DNA from: Neelides folsomi
Lineage: Eukaryota > Arthropoda > Collembola > Neelipleona > Neelidae
Length of the DNA stretch: 64,000 nt
Assembly (NCBI GenBank): GCA_034687125.1
Contig: JAQGBZ010000321.1
Location: 1-64,000 of the forward strand
Direction: 5' to 3'
The notes below the pieces were generated by a model. It saw only the letters and a program-made list of their open reading frames with translations, was not told where the DNA came from and did no database searches. Below, one piece after another: positions 1 to 11,700 of this stretch (position 1 is its first letter; each line of letters starts with the position of its first letter). Both the position numbers and the translations under genes were made by a program.

Positions 1-543
1 AAATGTTTTATAATCTTAACAATAATTTGCTTAACTTTGTATAAATTACTATTAATATTTTCAATAAAATCAATTTATTATAATAAGAAATTGATTATAA
101 TAAGAGTAAAAATATTCGAGATAAATATTTTCAAGATTTTAATGAAATCTAAAAGGTTAAAAATTAAAAAAATTTTAATTTTAATTCGATAGAAACCAAT
201 TTAACTTATGATAAGCACGTTATTATATTTACAGCTTCATATAACTAAATTTTAATTATTAATTAACTTTCTTTAAAATAACTAAAATTTCTAAACTATT
301 TGTTTTAAAATTCGATACTTACTATTAAATATTTTGAAAATTAATGTAAACTAAAGCTGCAGAGCATTTGGTATTAACCGAAAACATGTCAGGGAATAGA
401 AAAACTAAAATTTGAATTAGGTTTGGATATAAAATTACTAATCTAATAGCGAAATTTAATTCAATAATGAATAATCAAAAAATTAAATCTTTTGTTAAAT
501 CGCCAAATAAATTAATTTAAATGAATAATATTTGTGGATTTTT
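1..543. other. AT-rich intergenic sequence, no gene seen
   Basis: Very AT-rich stretch with no open frame carrying recognisable protein sequence. It lies just beyond the stop codon of the minus-strand gene at 544-2163 and probably holds its 3' untranslated region. I see no repeat or RNA gene in it. Confidence 0.5.
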
Positions 544-2163
544 TTAATTAAAGCCCATGCTCGAAAGAGAGCCCCCCTTTGAACGATAATGGTAATCATA
601 AAACTTATTATCTTCTTTGTACCTTGGTGTTAAAGATGCAAATGGATTCCACCATGGCTTCTTTGTTGTTGTCTGTTCAGGATTTTTTTCATCTCTAAAT
701 GGCGGTGCTACAATCGGATAAGTAAGAGATGGAGATGGATAAAGCGGAACGCCATGTATCGGAGGTCCAACAGGTCCAATCCCAGGAGGAATAATCGGAT
801 ATCCACTATGGCCATGAGGCCCATGATGATGCTTATGGTCAACAAGGCCAAGTTCAAAGAGCAATGGCTTTGAAGCATACCAACTTACAAGTTTGTACGC
901 TGCAAGACCAGCAATTGGAGCTGCTATAATTCCTAAAATATAATTCAATCCAATTTATCACGAAACAACTATTTTTTAATTTACCTGGATTGAGCTCAAG
1001 TCGAAATCGTTTCCTTTTGAAAAAATCTAAACAGAAATTAAAAATTGTTCGAAATGTTTTTAAAAAAGAGCGAGTTTTTAAAAATACCAAAATCATAAGG
1101 GCTGTATCCTCCTCCATGTTTCTTGTCAGATTGGGATGATTCTGCCGCTCCGTCTCGAGTAGAATCTGCATTTTGCCCATTTTTTTGAGCAGGGATGTAA
1201 AAATTTTGATATAAATCAGCGCCGCCGTGATCTTTGTTGGGATATCCAGGGCCAGTGTATGCATAAGGTAATTGTTGCCAAACATAGTCACTAGCTTTTG
1301 TAGCATCTGATCCGTTTCTATATGGGAGATATCCAGAACCAACGACGGGATTGTAAAGTCCAATGTTTGGAAAATTGTAAAGTGAAAATTCGTCATGAGG
1401 CCAACCGGGACGACCCGGAATGTAAAATGGGTCATCCACTATTTGAAGATTTGCTGTTTTTTGAAGTTCATGAGCTGTATACATTAAATTTTTAATAAGT
1501 ATAAAATTATAATGCAAATATTAGCTTCAATACAGTAAATACTTAAATAATTGCCGGGTCTTAAATAATTGCCGGGTCTCGAATAGTTGCCGGATATACA
1601 TATCTTTTTCACATTTCAAAATTTATTTTTTAAGTAAATTAATTAATTACAAATGCCCTGAAATATAATTTTTATCCAATATTTTCATATTTCTAATAAA
1701 ATTATTATTTTTTACGATATTTCAATATATGTTGAATATGCCATTTTATTTAATTTCCGGGTCTGAATTAATTGCCGGGGGAACGAATCAAAGTTTCATA
1801 TAATTACCGGGGCAATTATTTAAGTATTTACTGTATTTTAAACAGTGTGAAAAGATTAGAAATTTCTGTAAACTTACGTTGATCATCGTCAAGATAGTTC
1901 CAGCCTTTATAATTATAATTGTCTTTGTCGATTTCGTCGTAAATGTGATTTGAATGTGAATCAAAATTGTTATATTGGTTTTCCATCTTTCTTTGACTGA
2001 ACAAAAACGGTCTGCTTCTTTCGCTCCGAGCGAAAGCACTACTTTCTATTTTATTATTATCAGGGAATTTAAAACTATTCCCATAAACTAAATAAATTAT
2101 ATTTAATAAAATGAAAAGTGTTAAAGTTGAAGAAATAAATTCTGATAAATTTTTAATCCACAT
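544..2163 (-). CDS. Unrecognised Gly/His/Pro-rich membrane or secreted protein (4 exons)
   Basis: Exons on the minus strand are 2163-1878, 1474-1088, 1026-985 and 932-544. All junctions are GT-AG and phase 1, giving 367 residues. The start MWIKNL was chosen because it is followed by a hydrophobic stretch at about residues 9-27 (signal peptide or anchor, ending near LVYG). The middle part is rich in Asp, Asn, Tyr and Gly and has no recognised fold. A short basic segment (KRKRFRLELNPG) precedes a second hydrophobic stretch, IIAAPIAGLAAYKLVSWYA, around residues 240-258. After that comes a His/Gly/Pro-rich tail with HKHHHGPHGHSG and repeated PP, GP and YP motifs. I do not recognise the family. 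The composition resembles lineage-specific arthropod surface or matrix proteins, but that is inference. Intron 1 carries a 301 bp transposon fragment. Confidence 0.7.
1533..1833. mobile_element. 301 bp non-autonomous DNA transposon (MITE), TA-flanked, in intron 1
   Basis: The two ends are inverted copies. The left end reads CAGTAAATACTTAAATAATT and continues GCCGGG. The right end is its reverse complement, continuing GCCCCGG. The element is flanked by TA on both sides (1531-1532 and 1834-1835), the target duplication used by Tc1/mariner/pogo transposases. The CAGTAAA-type terminus recalls pogo/Tigger elements, so that family is my guess. Inside the left end the unit TTAAATAATTGCCGGGTC is repeated, with degenerate copies further in and again near the right end. 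There is no coding capacity. Removing it leaves an intron of about 100 bases, the usual size here. Confidence 0.8.
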
Positions 2164-3996
2164 TTTTTTCGTCTCCAACCTAAGATGCCAAAATTGTGAT
2201 GACTTTTGGTGAACTAAAAGTGAATGAGTGAGAAAGGAAATTTTGCGAGAGATAAACAACCAACTCGTTTTGGTTAGTGAACTTGTCCTTTTTGCAGTTA
2301 ATTACATATCTTGGGAAATGGCATCTCAGCCCATTTCGCGACTCAAGATGAAACACACATTGTTGTGAATGTGAGAAATCCTCTTCGCTGAATCTTCTTC
2401 TCTTCAATCTTCTGAATAATGTGTAATATAGCTCGTAGCTAGTGCATGACCTTTTGTTAATTACGTGCCGCGACTTATCATTTTCATTTCGAATGCCTAC
2501 CATATGTACATAAGTAATGTCTTGTTAGGCCAAGTTATAATAAATATCAAAAGGTTCCGTCTCCTTGCTCTTATTCATAGCATAGTATATGCTGCACAAC
2601 TATGTTTACCTATTTAATAAATATTTCTATAATATTATTATATATTTCCTGTACATACGTTTGAGGACTTTATACTTCATATGTTAACATGAAAATATAT
2701 AAATATCACTCATATTAAGTAAATTTACGTTCGTTTAAAAGAACATAACAAGTTTGAGCTTAATTAATAAAAACTGATTAATCTAAGCGAGTGAGTCAAA
2801 GAAAGAATATCCAAAATGCTAATTAAATCGAAGATGATGAAACCTATGAAAAAATTTCCATCGAAGAAAGAAAGATGGCAAAGATCTTGGAATTGTGAAA
2901 ATGATAATAAGTAGGTACATTTTGGTAAGCAAGTGATATGTCATAAATATACTTATCATTATCATTCATATATTATACATAGCATAATTGCGTAAATAAA
3001 CCTTTTCAAAATAGTATTATTGCATACATGCTGAAGACGAAGACAAAGTAAATACAGATACTTGTACAGGCGATTTAATGTATGTATACCATATGTCTGT
3101 AGTGTTTTGTTCTTTAAAGCATCTTAGCATCCTCCTTGGTTTATAATGAGATTTCTCTGCCCCAATAATTCGTAAATTGCAATCTCCTTTCTTGACCATC
3201 ATCACTTCAAAAAGAAAAGTGATACATTTACAGTTTTGCTAACTCGGTCTATTTGCTTTTATTATTTTATCGCTTAAATATGCAACTCTCGTGCAATATC
3301 ATACCACTTTCTAATGCGCATTGTAGAAACCGTTTCTGACAAAAGTTTAAAAATGAAATTAAAAATTAAAATATTTTAAATGGCGCATAATTAATATCTT
3401 TTCTATGGAGGAATCGTTCCATAAAGTCATGATTAAAATATCTCACAAGAAATCAATAAAATTCTTAGTATCCTATAATAATTCTAACTATATATTGATG
3501 CAATTAATGTTATGATTGAATTTTGAGCCATTAAAGAAAAAACTTTTATATATCGTTATTACAACACTATACTGGCTATACCATATACTCAAATGAAAAT
3601 CGAATTGAAATAAACACTATTTTACAGAAGCTTTTAAAGTATCATGTTACATGCACCTATAAATATATCAAATAACTCTATTTATTATTTCATTTATAAG
3701 TTCAAAATGCTTTATATAATTTATAACTATATTAGAAAAAATAGCTTCATTAATAAATGAAAACATTTTAACCTATTGCATTGGTTAAATGTAAAAAACA
3801 CAATATGTAATGTTACTCTTAAATTCTATATTTAACACACTCTATAGGATTTGATTTATTCGAAAACAAACCTTCTAAGATTACATTATTTGTTCATTAT
3901 TCAGGATTGATTAAGAATTACTATATTTTGTATCTGTATTTCACCGCTAAGTAGCTAGCAATAAAGCCATCTTTATATACATAATTAAACATAAAG
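2164..3996. other. Intergenic, no gene recognised
   Basis: AT-rich spacer between the 5' end of the minus-strand gene at 544-2163 and the ARF-like gene starting at 3997, so it should hold both promoters. The part near 2200-2500 is less AT-rich and may be the promoter or 5' untranslated region of the first gene. Short open frames here show no protein-like content. Confidence 0.4.
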
Positions 3997-4867
3997 ATGG
4001 GAAATGAGATCTCTACTAATATTCACCCAATCAGTTCATTTATAATAAATGCGCTAGAATATCTTTGCCAAAACGGAGGAAAGTACGAAAAGTCGTTATT
4101 CTAAGCCTCGACGCTGCTGGAAAAACAAGTATTTTAAACCGACTTAAAGATGGGAACTTTCCACACACAATCCCTACAATCGGTAATTAGTAAAAATATT
4201 ACGTTACAATGTAAAATTATTTATATATTAAGAAAATTCAATTCGGAAGTAATCTTGAGTCGTGACACACTTTGAAATAATTTATAATTATTATATATTT
4301 ATTAATTACAAATAGGATATAATCATGAAGAAGTACTCTACAAAAACAGTTTGTTTGATTTTTGGGATATTGGCGGCCAAGATGGTCTGAGGTCTATGTG
4401 GCATCTTTATATTCCTCGAAGTCAGGTTTGATTTTCAAAATTTTTTCAAAGATTGTAGAGAAAATGCTATAACAATTCATAACTTTACAGGCAGTTGTTT
4501 TTGTTGTTGACTCAAACGATCGAGAGAGAATTGATGAGGCCAGAATCGAATTAAGGAGAATCGTCTCTCCTCCACGAGAACAACTTTAATAGATCTGTCG
4601 TTCTCATTTTAGCAAATAAACAGGCAAGTTGTACGATTAAAATATCATAAATAAATATAAACTACGAAGGATAACTTTTACCATATTTTTAATTTTGGTT
4701 TTTAGGATCTTACAGACTCGATGTCTATTAGAGAAATATACGAAAAGCTTCATATCGCAAGTATGGATGATATCAGATGTGAAATCCTCCAATGTTCGAC
4801 AAAATACGACGAAGGCTTAATCGACGCTCTTCAATGGCTTCATCATGAACTCAAGATACGCTTCTGA
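3997..4867 (+). pseudogene. ARF-like small GTPase gene, apparently frameshifted
   Basis: Four exons, 3997-4182, 4316-4425, 4491-4623 and 4706-4867, with intact GT-AG sites, encode an ADP-ribosylation-factor-like GTPase. Visible motifs are MGN at the N-terminus (myristoylation-type), the P-loop SLDAAGKTS, switch I end IPTIG, switch II WDIGGQDGLRSMW, VVDSNDRERIDEAR, and ANKQDLTDS (the NKxD guanine-specificity motif spans exons 3 and 4). It ends with a proper stop after HHELKIRF. Two reading-frame breaks are visible. Exon 1 is one base short between the ATG and the P-loop. Exon 3 has one base too many just after LRRIV, before LLHENNFNRSVVLILANKQ. Because the splice sites and motifs are intact, this is either a young pseudogene or a working gene with two sequence errors. 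The exact ARF/ARL subfamily is unclear. Confidence 0.75.
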
Positions 4868-5284
4868 ATATGTATGAGAAATCATAATGGGCAAATTGAA
4901 GTCATCAACAATTGTTATTTATAGTATAAATTATTCATTAAGTTTGTAGGATCTTTCTCATTTATATAGCACATGCAAATTATACATTCTGCATTACTAA
5001 ACATTTGTCAACTGGTTTCACCCTATCATTAGATATAATATAAAACTAACAAATCAATTGACTCTCACTCATCAGTCAAGAATTAGGAATTCAATCATTA
5101 ATCAGCCATTTCACATTTTATTTTGAAATAATAATTATGTGTACAATGTACAATAGTAGCATATTATTGTAATATACACGTTATTGTATAATAGTCAATA
5201 AATTACTATCGGTATTTTATTTGATAACTTTGACTATATACCGGATATAATCCACTATTTGGTATGTTAAAACATGAGCGAATT
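4868..5284. other. Convergent spacer between ARF-like gene and COA7
   Basis: About 0.4 kb of AT-rich DNA holding the 3' ends of two converging genes. A minus-strand AATAAA lies near 5217-5222, about 63 bases past the COA7 stop, and is a plausible polyadenylation signal for it. Nothing else is recognised. Confidence 0.5.
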
Positions 5285-6323
5285 TCAGAGTCCTTCCCCA
5301 AATACGAGTTCAGGTTGGGGTTTCGTAAATTGGTCTTGAATATCTAGAGCTTTTCTTTTAAATTCTTCAGCCTTTGTTTCATCTTTAGAAATGCCCTCTC
5401 CCTGTGAATTGAATAAAAATATGGTTTGCATTAATTGGATTATTTTATATTATGTCCTATTTTATTAGGCTTATAAATAAATAACTTTAGTCGGATATTG
5501 ATGTAAATAATTCTTTTTAGTGTGTCAGTGATGTAATAGGTTAAATATCTTACCCTTTTGTACATTTGAGAAAGGTTCGCACAAGCATAAACATTTCCGA
5601 GCTCGCAAGCTTTATTTGTGTATTCAAAGGCTTTAGTCATATCCTTCTCAACATAGCCTGGGATCCCAGAAATAAACATTCCACTTAAGTAAAAACAGCT
5701 CATGTTGTTATTCAAATTACATCCATCTTCAAATCTTTTGTGAGCTAATTTATCATCTTTTAATTCCTAAAATATTAACGAAAAACATTTTTAGTATCGG
5801 CAGTGAAATAAGACAAGAAAGTGGAGATTACATGATATTAAATTAGACATCTAAGTAATAAAATATTGTTTAAGAGATTACTTGGGACTCTTTATTAATT
5901 CTTAAAAGGCCGCTGTGTAAACATGATTCAGCATATTTAAGACTGCATCCTTTATCGTAATAAGTCGCTGCTTTTTTCATATCTGGAGTTAAATTACCCT
6001 TTCCCAGCATTAAATAGCTACCGTACTTGTGGCAAGAATGACCATGGTTCAAATCATCGCAGTTGACTCTATAGATCTTTGAGGCTTTTTCGTATTCCTT
6101 GTTTATGGCTTCAAAAAAGTCACCGAGCAGATGGCACACTTAAAATAAATAAAATAATATTTATTTAAATTCGTGAATGAATTCAATACAAATGATATTA
6201 TAACATAAATATTAACTTACCTTCTGGTCTTTTTTCGTGATAGCATCCAAATCGATATTCAGTCCCAAGATTTTCAAGGTACAATTTGACCTCTTCTTTA
6301 TCTTTTAAGTTAAATCCAGACAT
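5285..6323 (-). CDS. COA7: Cytochrome c oxidase assembly factor 7 (Sel1-repeat protein)
   Basis: Exons are 6323-6221, 6138-5882, 5766-5554 and 5401-5285 on the minus strand. All phases agree and give 229 residues, against 231 in human COA7 from memory. COA7 is a cysteine-rich Sel1-like repeat protein of the mitochondrial intermembrane space needed for assembly of respiratory complex IV. Family landmarks are visible: the N-terminus MSGFNLKDKEEVKLYLENLG with GCYHEKRPEG, then Sel1-like units with paired cysteines (CHLLGDFFEA, DSC-type SCHKYGSYLMLGKGNLTPD, CSLKYAESCLHSG, CFYLSGMFISGIPGYVEKD, CELGNVYACANLSQMYKRG) and the closing PELVFGEGL, like human VQPLTFG. The start is the first Met in frame and matches the family. 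It is divergent with the TRIM gene downstream at 8.7 kb. Confidence 0.93.
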
Positions 6324-8730
6324 AATTTAACTTTACAACAAACGTTGAACAAACCGATTTCAGCACCAATAACTTGAAAAATAAATGATGCATTTATTAT
6401 TTTAAAATCGACTAATCTTATAAATATTTTATAATAAATGCAATATGTAAATATAATAATGTATACAAATACCTTCGCACTAAACGTTAAACCTCTCAGG
6501 ATAAAGATCACTTCTCACACGATTGTCATATAACATGTTCCACTTCCATCTGAAAAAAATTTTTACAGAAATTATAAAATATCGTTAATGTAAATTAAGA
6601 GATAAACAATTATCCTTAATATTGCCTATAAAGACTCTGTCCCGAATATTAAATATTAAAATTCAACGTGCTAAATCATAGTCAAGTCACGAGGAGCAAA
6701 GAATGTAAAAAGACATGTACAAAGAAACCGAACACGCAATTGAAAAGTCGATCATTTACCTGTAGTTGTAGTAGACAATCAATGAAGGTCAATCAAAAAC
6801 TTTCTCGAGATTCAACCATCCAACCGTTTATTGAACTTTGAATCTTCGCTAATGATGTTGGTGAAAAGAGCGAGTAAATTGAGTTGAGCTAATGAGACGG
6901 TCGAATCTGCCGCGTTTGAACGCTCAATTTCTCCTCAATGGTAGAAGTAGGGTTAATATTTTATATACACCTTTATATTCGCAAAAGAATGTTGCGTGTC
7001 TTTATTTGAATTTCGCCTTGAGATCTCCGCATCTGAATCTCGTCCATTCACATCCATTATTATTTACATTGTTGGTGGTGAAGGAGCTGGGGGGATGAAG
7101 AAGGGGAGTCCTCAGCTGAGCACCGAGTGAATGTGCCAAATGTGTGTCGTTGGATAGGAACCATTGCCCCATTGCATACAGAAACACACTCTTTGGCTCG
7201 CTCGAGGGAAGAGAGAAAAGGAAGGATAGTTCACCACATAATACATTTGGAATCATACGATATTGAGATATATTCTACACGTAAATCGTATATTCGATAG
7301 CGATATAGCTCGAGGACTTCGACGCAGGCAGGTTGGAAAGACAGTGCAGAAGAGGAGGAACCACAACAAACAGGATCTCCCATCATTATTACTGTCTCCC
7401 CAACTTCTTCCTCAACAACAACACCAGACGACCACATTCTTCGTACGACCTTTTTTTAACTAATTATTGATCCTAGTTAACAATAATTTACTATATGTAT
7501 TAATGTATAAAAGACTCGGGAATTTTAAATACCTTTTCTCTCTACTCCGTCGACGCAGAAGACGTTTTGGTTTATTTTGTAACAAAGGGTTTTCGTTTTC
7601 TTAGAATTTAGTAAATTGAATCACTTCATTCCTGGAATTCGTTTTTTCAATCAATTGTGACCAGAAGAAAAGGGACCCCGAGGAATCGATTCAAATTATG
7701 CTAAAAAGCAGTTGTAAGTAAAATTTTTATTTATTTCGATTATAAAACCCTAAATATGTGATTTATAAATTAATTCATGATTATTTGACTCTAATCCTTC
7801 AATGTGCTTTATTAAATATTTAATCAATGTTTTAGTTTTAGTTCATAATAATTAATTCTATGTGTAGTGACTAGTCTTGCATGTGTTCATTCGACGCGAT
7901 GAGTTATGAGTTTATACATAAAAAGTCATTTGATTCTTTAGACGATTCAAACTATTCAATCTAATGTTCAGTCTAACCCATGAGCATTAAATTAAATGAG
8001 AGAAAGGAGAATTTAGTTAAATACTTGTAATGATAATTAGATAATTATTTCTTTTTTGCTCATCAAATTCGTCTGTACAAAAAATACGATTAAATTGTTG
8101 AGTTCTCGAGAATGTTATCTTTTTTGGCAATTTTCAATTAAACTTGACGATGAGCATCCGTGGATTGAATCATTAATCATGGAAAGAGCTACTCGGAAAT
8201 GAAGTGGTAGGATTATAGGGATTGGATATTGAAAGACCATCATAATTGCGTCTTAACTTAAATGGGGAAATGTTTGATGTTAGTTTTTGGTCTATTATGA
8301 GAGGCATGGCGTCGTAATCTCGAATTTATCTTCTCTTCAAAGAGCAATTGATTGTTTGAGAAAGAGTCAAATATTTACATATATAAAGTTGTGAGGACGG
8401 AGATCTTGGTTCAATGACTTGAACTCCTGTGCTGGGGACTGTCTCGACCACTCATCGTCAACTTCCTTTTTTTCCTCTCGTTTAGGAGGATTCGAGTAGG
8501 GCCTGTTTCTCGTTCCGCTAATTCCATGTCTATTTTCGGAGTTACCCGAATCCCACTCACTCTCATTTCTAGTTCTCTGATGATGATTTCAATTTGTGTT
8601 CTTCTACCTCTCCGTAGCTTCCGTAAAGACCTTCAACATGTCCACCACACTCGACTCCTCCGAGAAGTTGCGTGTGTGAAATGAAATCGACTCAGCCCCC
8701 TTCCGTTTTATGTTTTGTTATTCTTCGGTG
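6324..8730. promoter_or_regulatory. Divergent promoter region of COA7 and the TRIM-NHL gene
   Basis: This 2.4 kb region separates two divergently transcribed genes. From about 6840 to 7700 and again from 8400 to 8730 the base composition is less AT-rich, as expected for promoters and 5' untranslated exons. A sequence reading CAGTT then gtaagt at about 7709-7718 looks like a splice donor and could end a non-coding first exon of the TRIM gene. Several open frames exist on both strands but none resembles a protein family. Confidence 0.4.
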
Positions 8731-11700
8731 ATGTCTAAGCATTTGTGTGAACAAACTCCCTTGGTCGCTGACAGAGCTGAGAGGCAGCTTATTACTAGAA
8801 GAGAATTGTACGAAATGGATGACGATAGAATCCAAGTCGCGTTCCAGTGAGTCGACCCTTACCCTTTACTCCCTTCAGCCTTGCTTACATCTGTCGCCAG
8901 CGTTGTTTCTTCTCTGCGTGGTTTAATCCGATTTGCTAAAAGTGTCTGGTGCCTTTTCTCTCATATCTTAACATTGTATTTGGTGATTTTAAGGTAATAT
9001 ACCTAATATATAGGTTAAAGTTAGGTTAATATTAATATTAGGTTAGAAAAGTTAATATTTTGCTCATTTTGAATTAATTGCTTTAATATAGATTTTGATT
9101 ATTTTATCAATAAGGTTTCTCTCCCATTCCCATCCAAATGAATTGAAAGTTTATTTATTGAGTGACAAAGTTATTTATTTATTTTGGAAGAGCAATTTAT
9201 CTGCATTGTATAAATGTTGACATTTTATGAAAGCTTAATCAGAATCACAATAAGATATAAAACACAAAGGAGGAATGATTAAGCAATTTCGAAATATTCT
9301 TTCATCCATTTCCTTTAAAATTACAACATAGTTTGAAGCTTTATAAAATTATATATTTTACAATATAGATATTCTAATCCACTCATTTTTTAAGGTTTGA
9401 CGTTTGATACAATAATTAAAACTGATTCTCTATCTTTGGCTCGTAATGTGGGAAATTTCGTACAACGCTTCCTCTGATAGTTATTTCTGCTTTTTTATTT
9501 ACCTAACCTGGTTATGCTGACTTGTGTACATAAACTTCGGTGCCTTTTGTGGGAGAGTGAAAAGAGAGGGCTAATATGGCCAAGTGTTTGAATGTATATC
9601 TAAAGAACGAAACTATGATTCCTCAAGGACCCGAATGGGCGAGAGACTTGTGAATATGACGAGTACCCTCGTGGAGACGATTTCCATCAACTACGAGGAC
9701 TTCAACGAGTCCTTTCTCACGTGTGGAACCTGTTTGTGTGTCTACGATGGTAAGTCTGGATATTTCTTTCTTTACGCTCCGTCTCCTCCATGAGTTTCGA
9801 TGTCAATTTGCATTTTTTACCTCTCCTGGGCTATGGGTTTTTATCTTGTCGTCTCCATTTGGTGAATTCTGTCATTTCTTAGGACATGAGCATACTCCGA
9901 AGCTGCTTCAATGCAGTCACACGGTTTGTCTCCATTGTCTTGGACGGATCGCAGCCTCTGCGGCTCCCACGGCTACTCTTACGTCCATCTCAACCTCCGC
10001 CTTGGCACAAAGAGACCCTCCAACTCCGGCCACTTTTCGTTGTCCTATATGCAGAGAATTGATTACAGTTCCAAGAGGAGGAGTGGCGGCTCTGCCACCA
10101 TCTTTCCTCGTCAATCAACTCCTTGATCTTATACATTCACAACGGAGAGAAGTATGACATTAAATGACCTTTTAATCTTTTACTTATTTACGACTTAAAA
10201 CCAATCGAGTCAACGGTCCTATTAAATGTATTTTTTTCTCAATTTAATAGGTGATTCCCAAGTGTTCAACGCATTCGAATCAAGTGAGCTTTAAAATATT
10301 TAAAGGCTAAGAAAAGATGCTTTTCCATTTGATAAGAACACGAGCATAAAATGTGTTAATGATTATGTTTGTTTAGGAGCTATTATTCTGTGAGACCTGT
10401 GACTCCGTTTTTTGCGCAGCTTGTGTTACGAATCCTCACAACTCGTCGCTCCTTACTGGAGACCATACAGTGATTCCATTTTCTATCGCTATCAAGAGAA
10501 TGTCTGAAATTCTGCTTTATAAAGCTAATGAATGTCTTTCAAAGGTGAGTCTATTTAGGTCACATTTCGACACGTTGGATATCCAGATCTTTTCACTCAA
10601 AGGCTATTCATCTAATACCTTGTTATTATCCTATGGATATTCCCAGTATTAGAGAGAGTATTGCTCAATATTACTCATATTAAATCATATTATATTGTTA
10701 TTTATAGCTCGACGAGGCTGGGGATAATGTATCCGGAGAAATCCAGAAATTGGATTTGGCGGCGGATAATGCTGCGGATATTACAACGAAGGCATTTGAT
10801 GAAGCTGTGAGTGTCTTGGAGAAAAAGAAGCAATTGTACATCACAAAGATTCGGGATCTTGCTTCTAAAAAGAAGGAAAAACTCAAAGAGCAATTGGAGC
10901 TCGTTGAAAAGGAACGGAAAAAAGTTCGAGATACTTGTGATGGACTTGAGTATCAAGTTGAGGTAAATAACTTCAATATTTAAATTATCAGTATTAACAT
11001 TGGTCAAATAAAATCTTTGAATTGAACTTTTGTGGGATAAAATTCTTAAAATGCTGTTATTGTATATAAAGGTTCGACATATTACAAAAAGGATCTCAGA
11101 GCTCTCTTCCCAGCTCGATTCGTTTATTTCTCTTATACATCCTCGAGAAAATGCTTACATTGTTTGTAAAACTGAGAGTGATCTTAAGAATTTGGACACC
11201 GTCGTGTCAACAGAAGTTCGAACTTCTACAACTTATCCTCCATTGTGCACTCTTCGATCGGATTCGAACAATCTCCTTGCTTGTGGAATTGAAGTTGAAA
11301 TCATATTGGAGACGAAGGACTATCATAATGATTGCAGGAAAGAGGGTGGAGACCCTGTGAAAGTGATTGTGAAGAGGCCAAACAAAGAGGAACTTCTCCC
11401 AAGTATGGAGGACAATGAAGATGGAACTTATTCAATCAAATTCGTTCCTCTTGAAGTCGGAACTTATACAGTGAGTGCAGAAATTTTTGGTCGGCCGATC
11501 AAAGATGAAAACTTGCTTGTTGAAATCTCGGAACACAATAATCCTCTCAAAATTTGGGGAAAGGGAGAACTTTGCCAACCAGTTTCTGTCACAAAAAGTG
11601 ATTTTGGAGAACTGTTTGTGTTAGATACAGGAAACGCACGAATTGTTGTCCTTGATCAAGATATAAATCTCAAACGGATCATTCAGAATGAAACATTACA

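Noticed and set aside
854-1435. 193-codon minus-strand open frame
   Set aside because: It is an out-of-frame shadow across exons and introns of the four-exon gene at 544-2163, whose spliced frame is phase-consistent.
7002-7463. Overlapping open frames on both strands in the COA7/TRIM spacer
   Set aside because: Short, mutually antisense and without protein character; more likely promoter or untranslated sequence.
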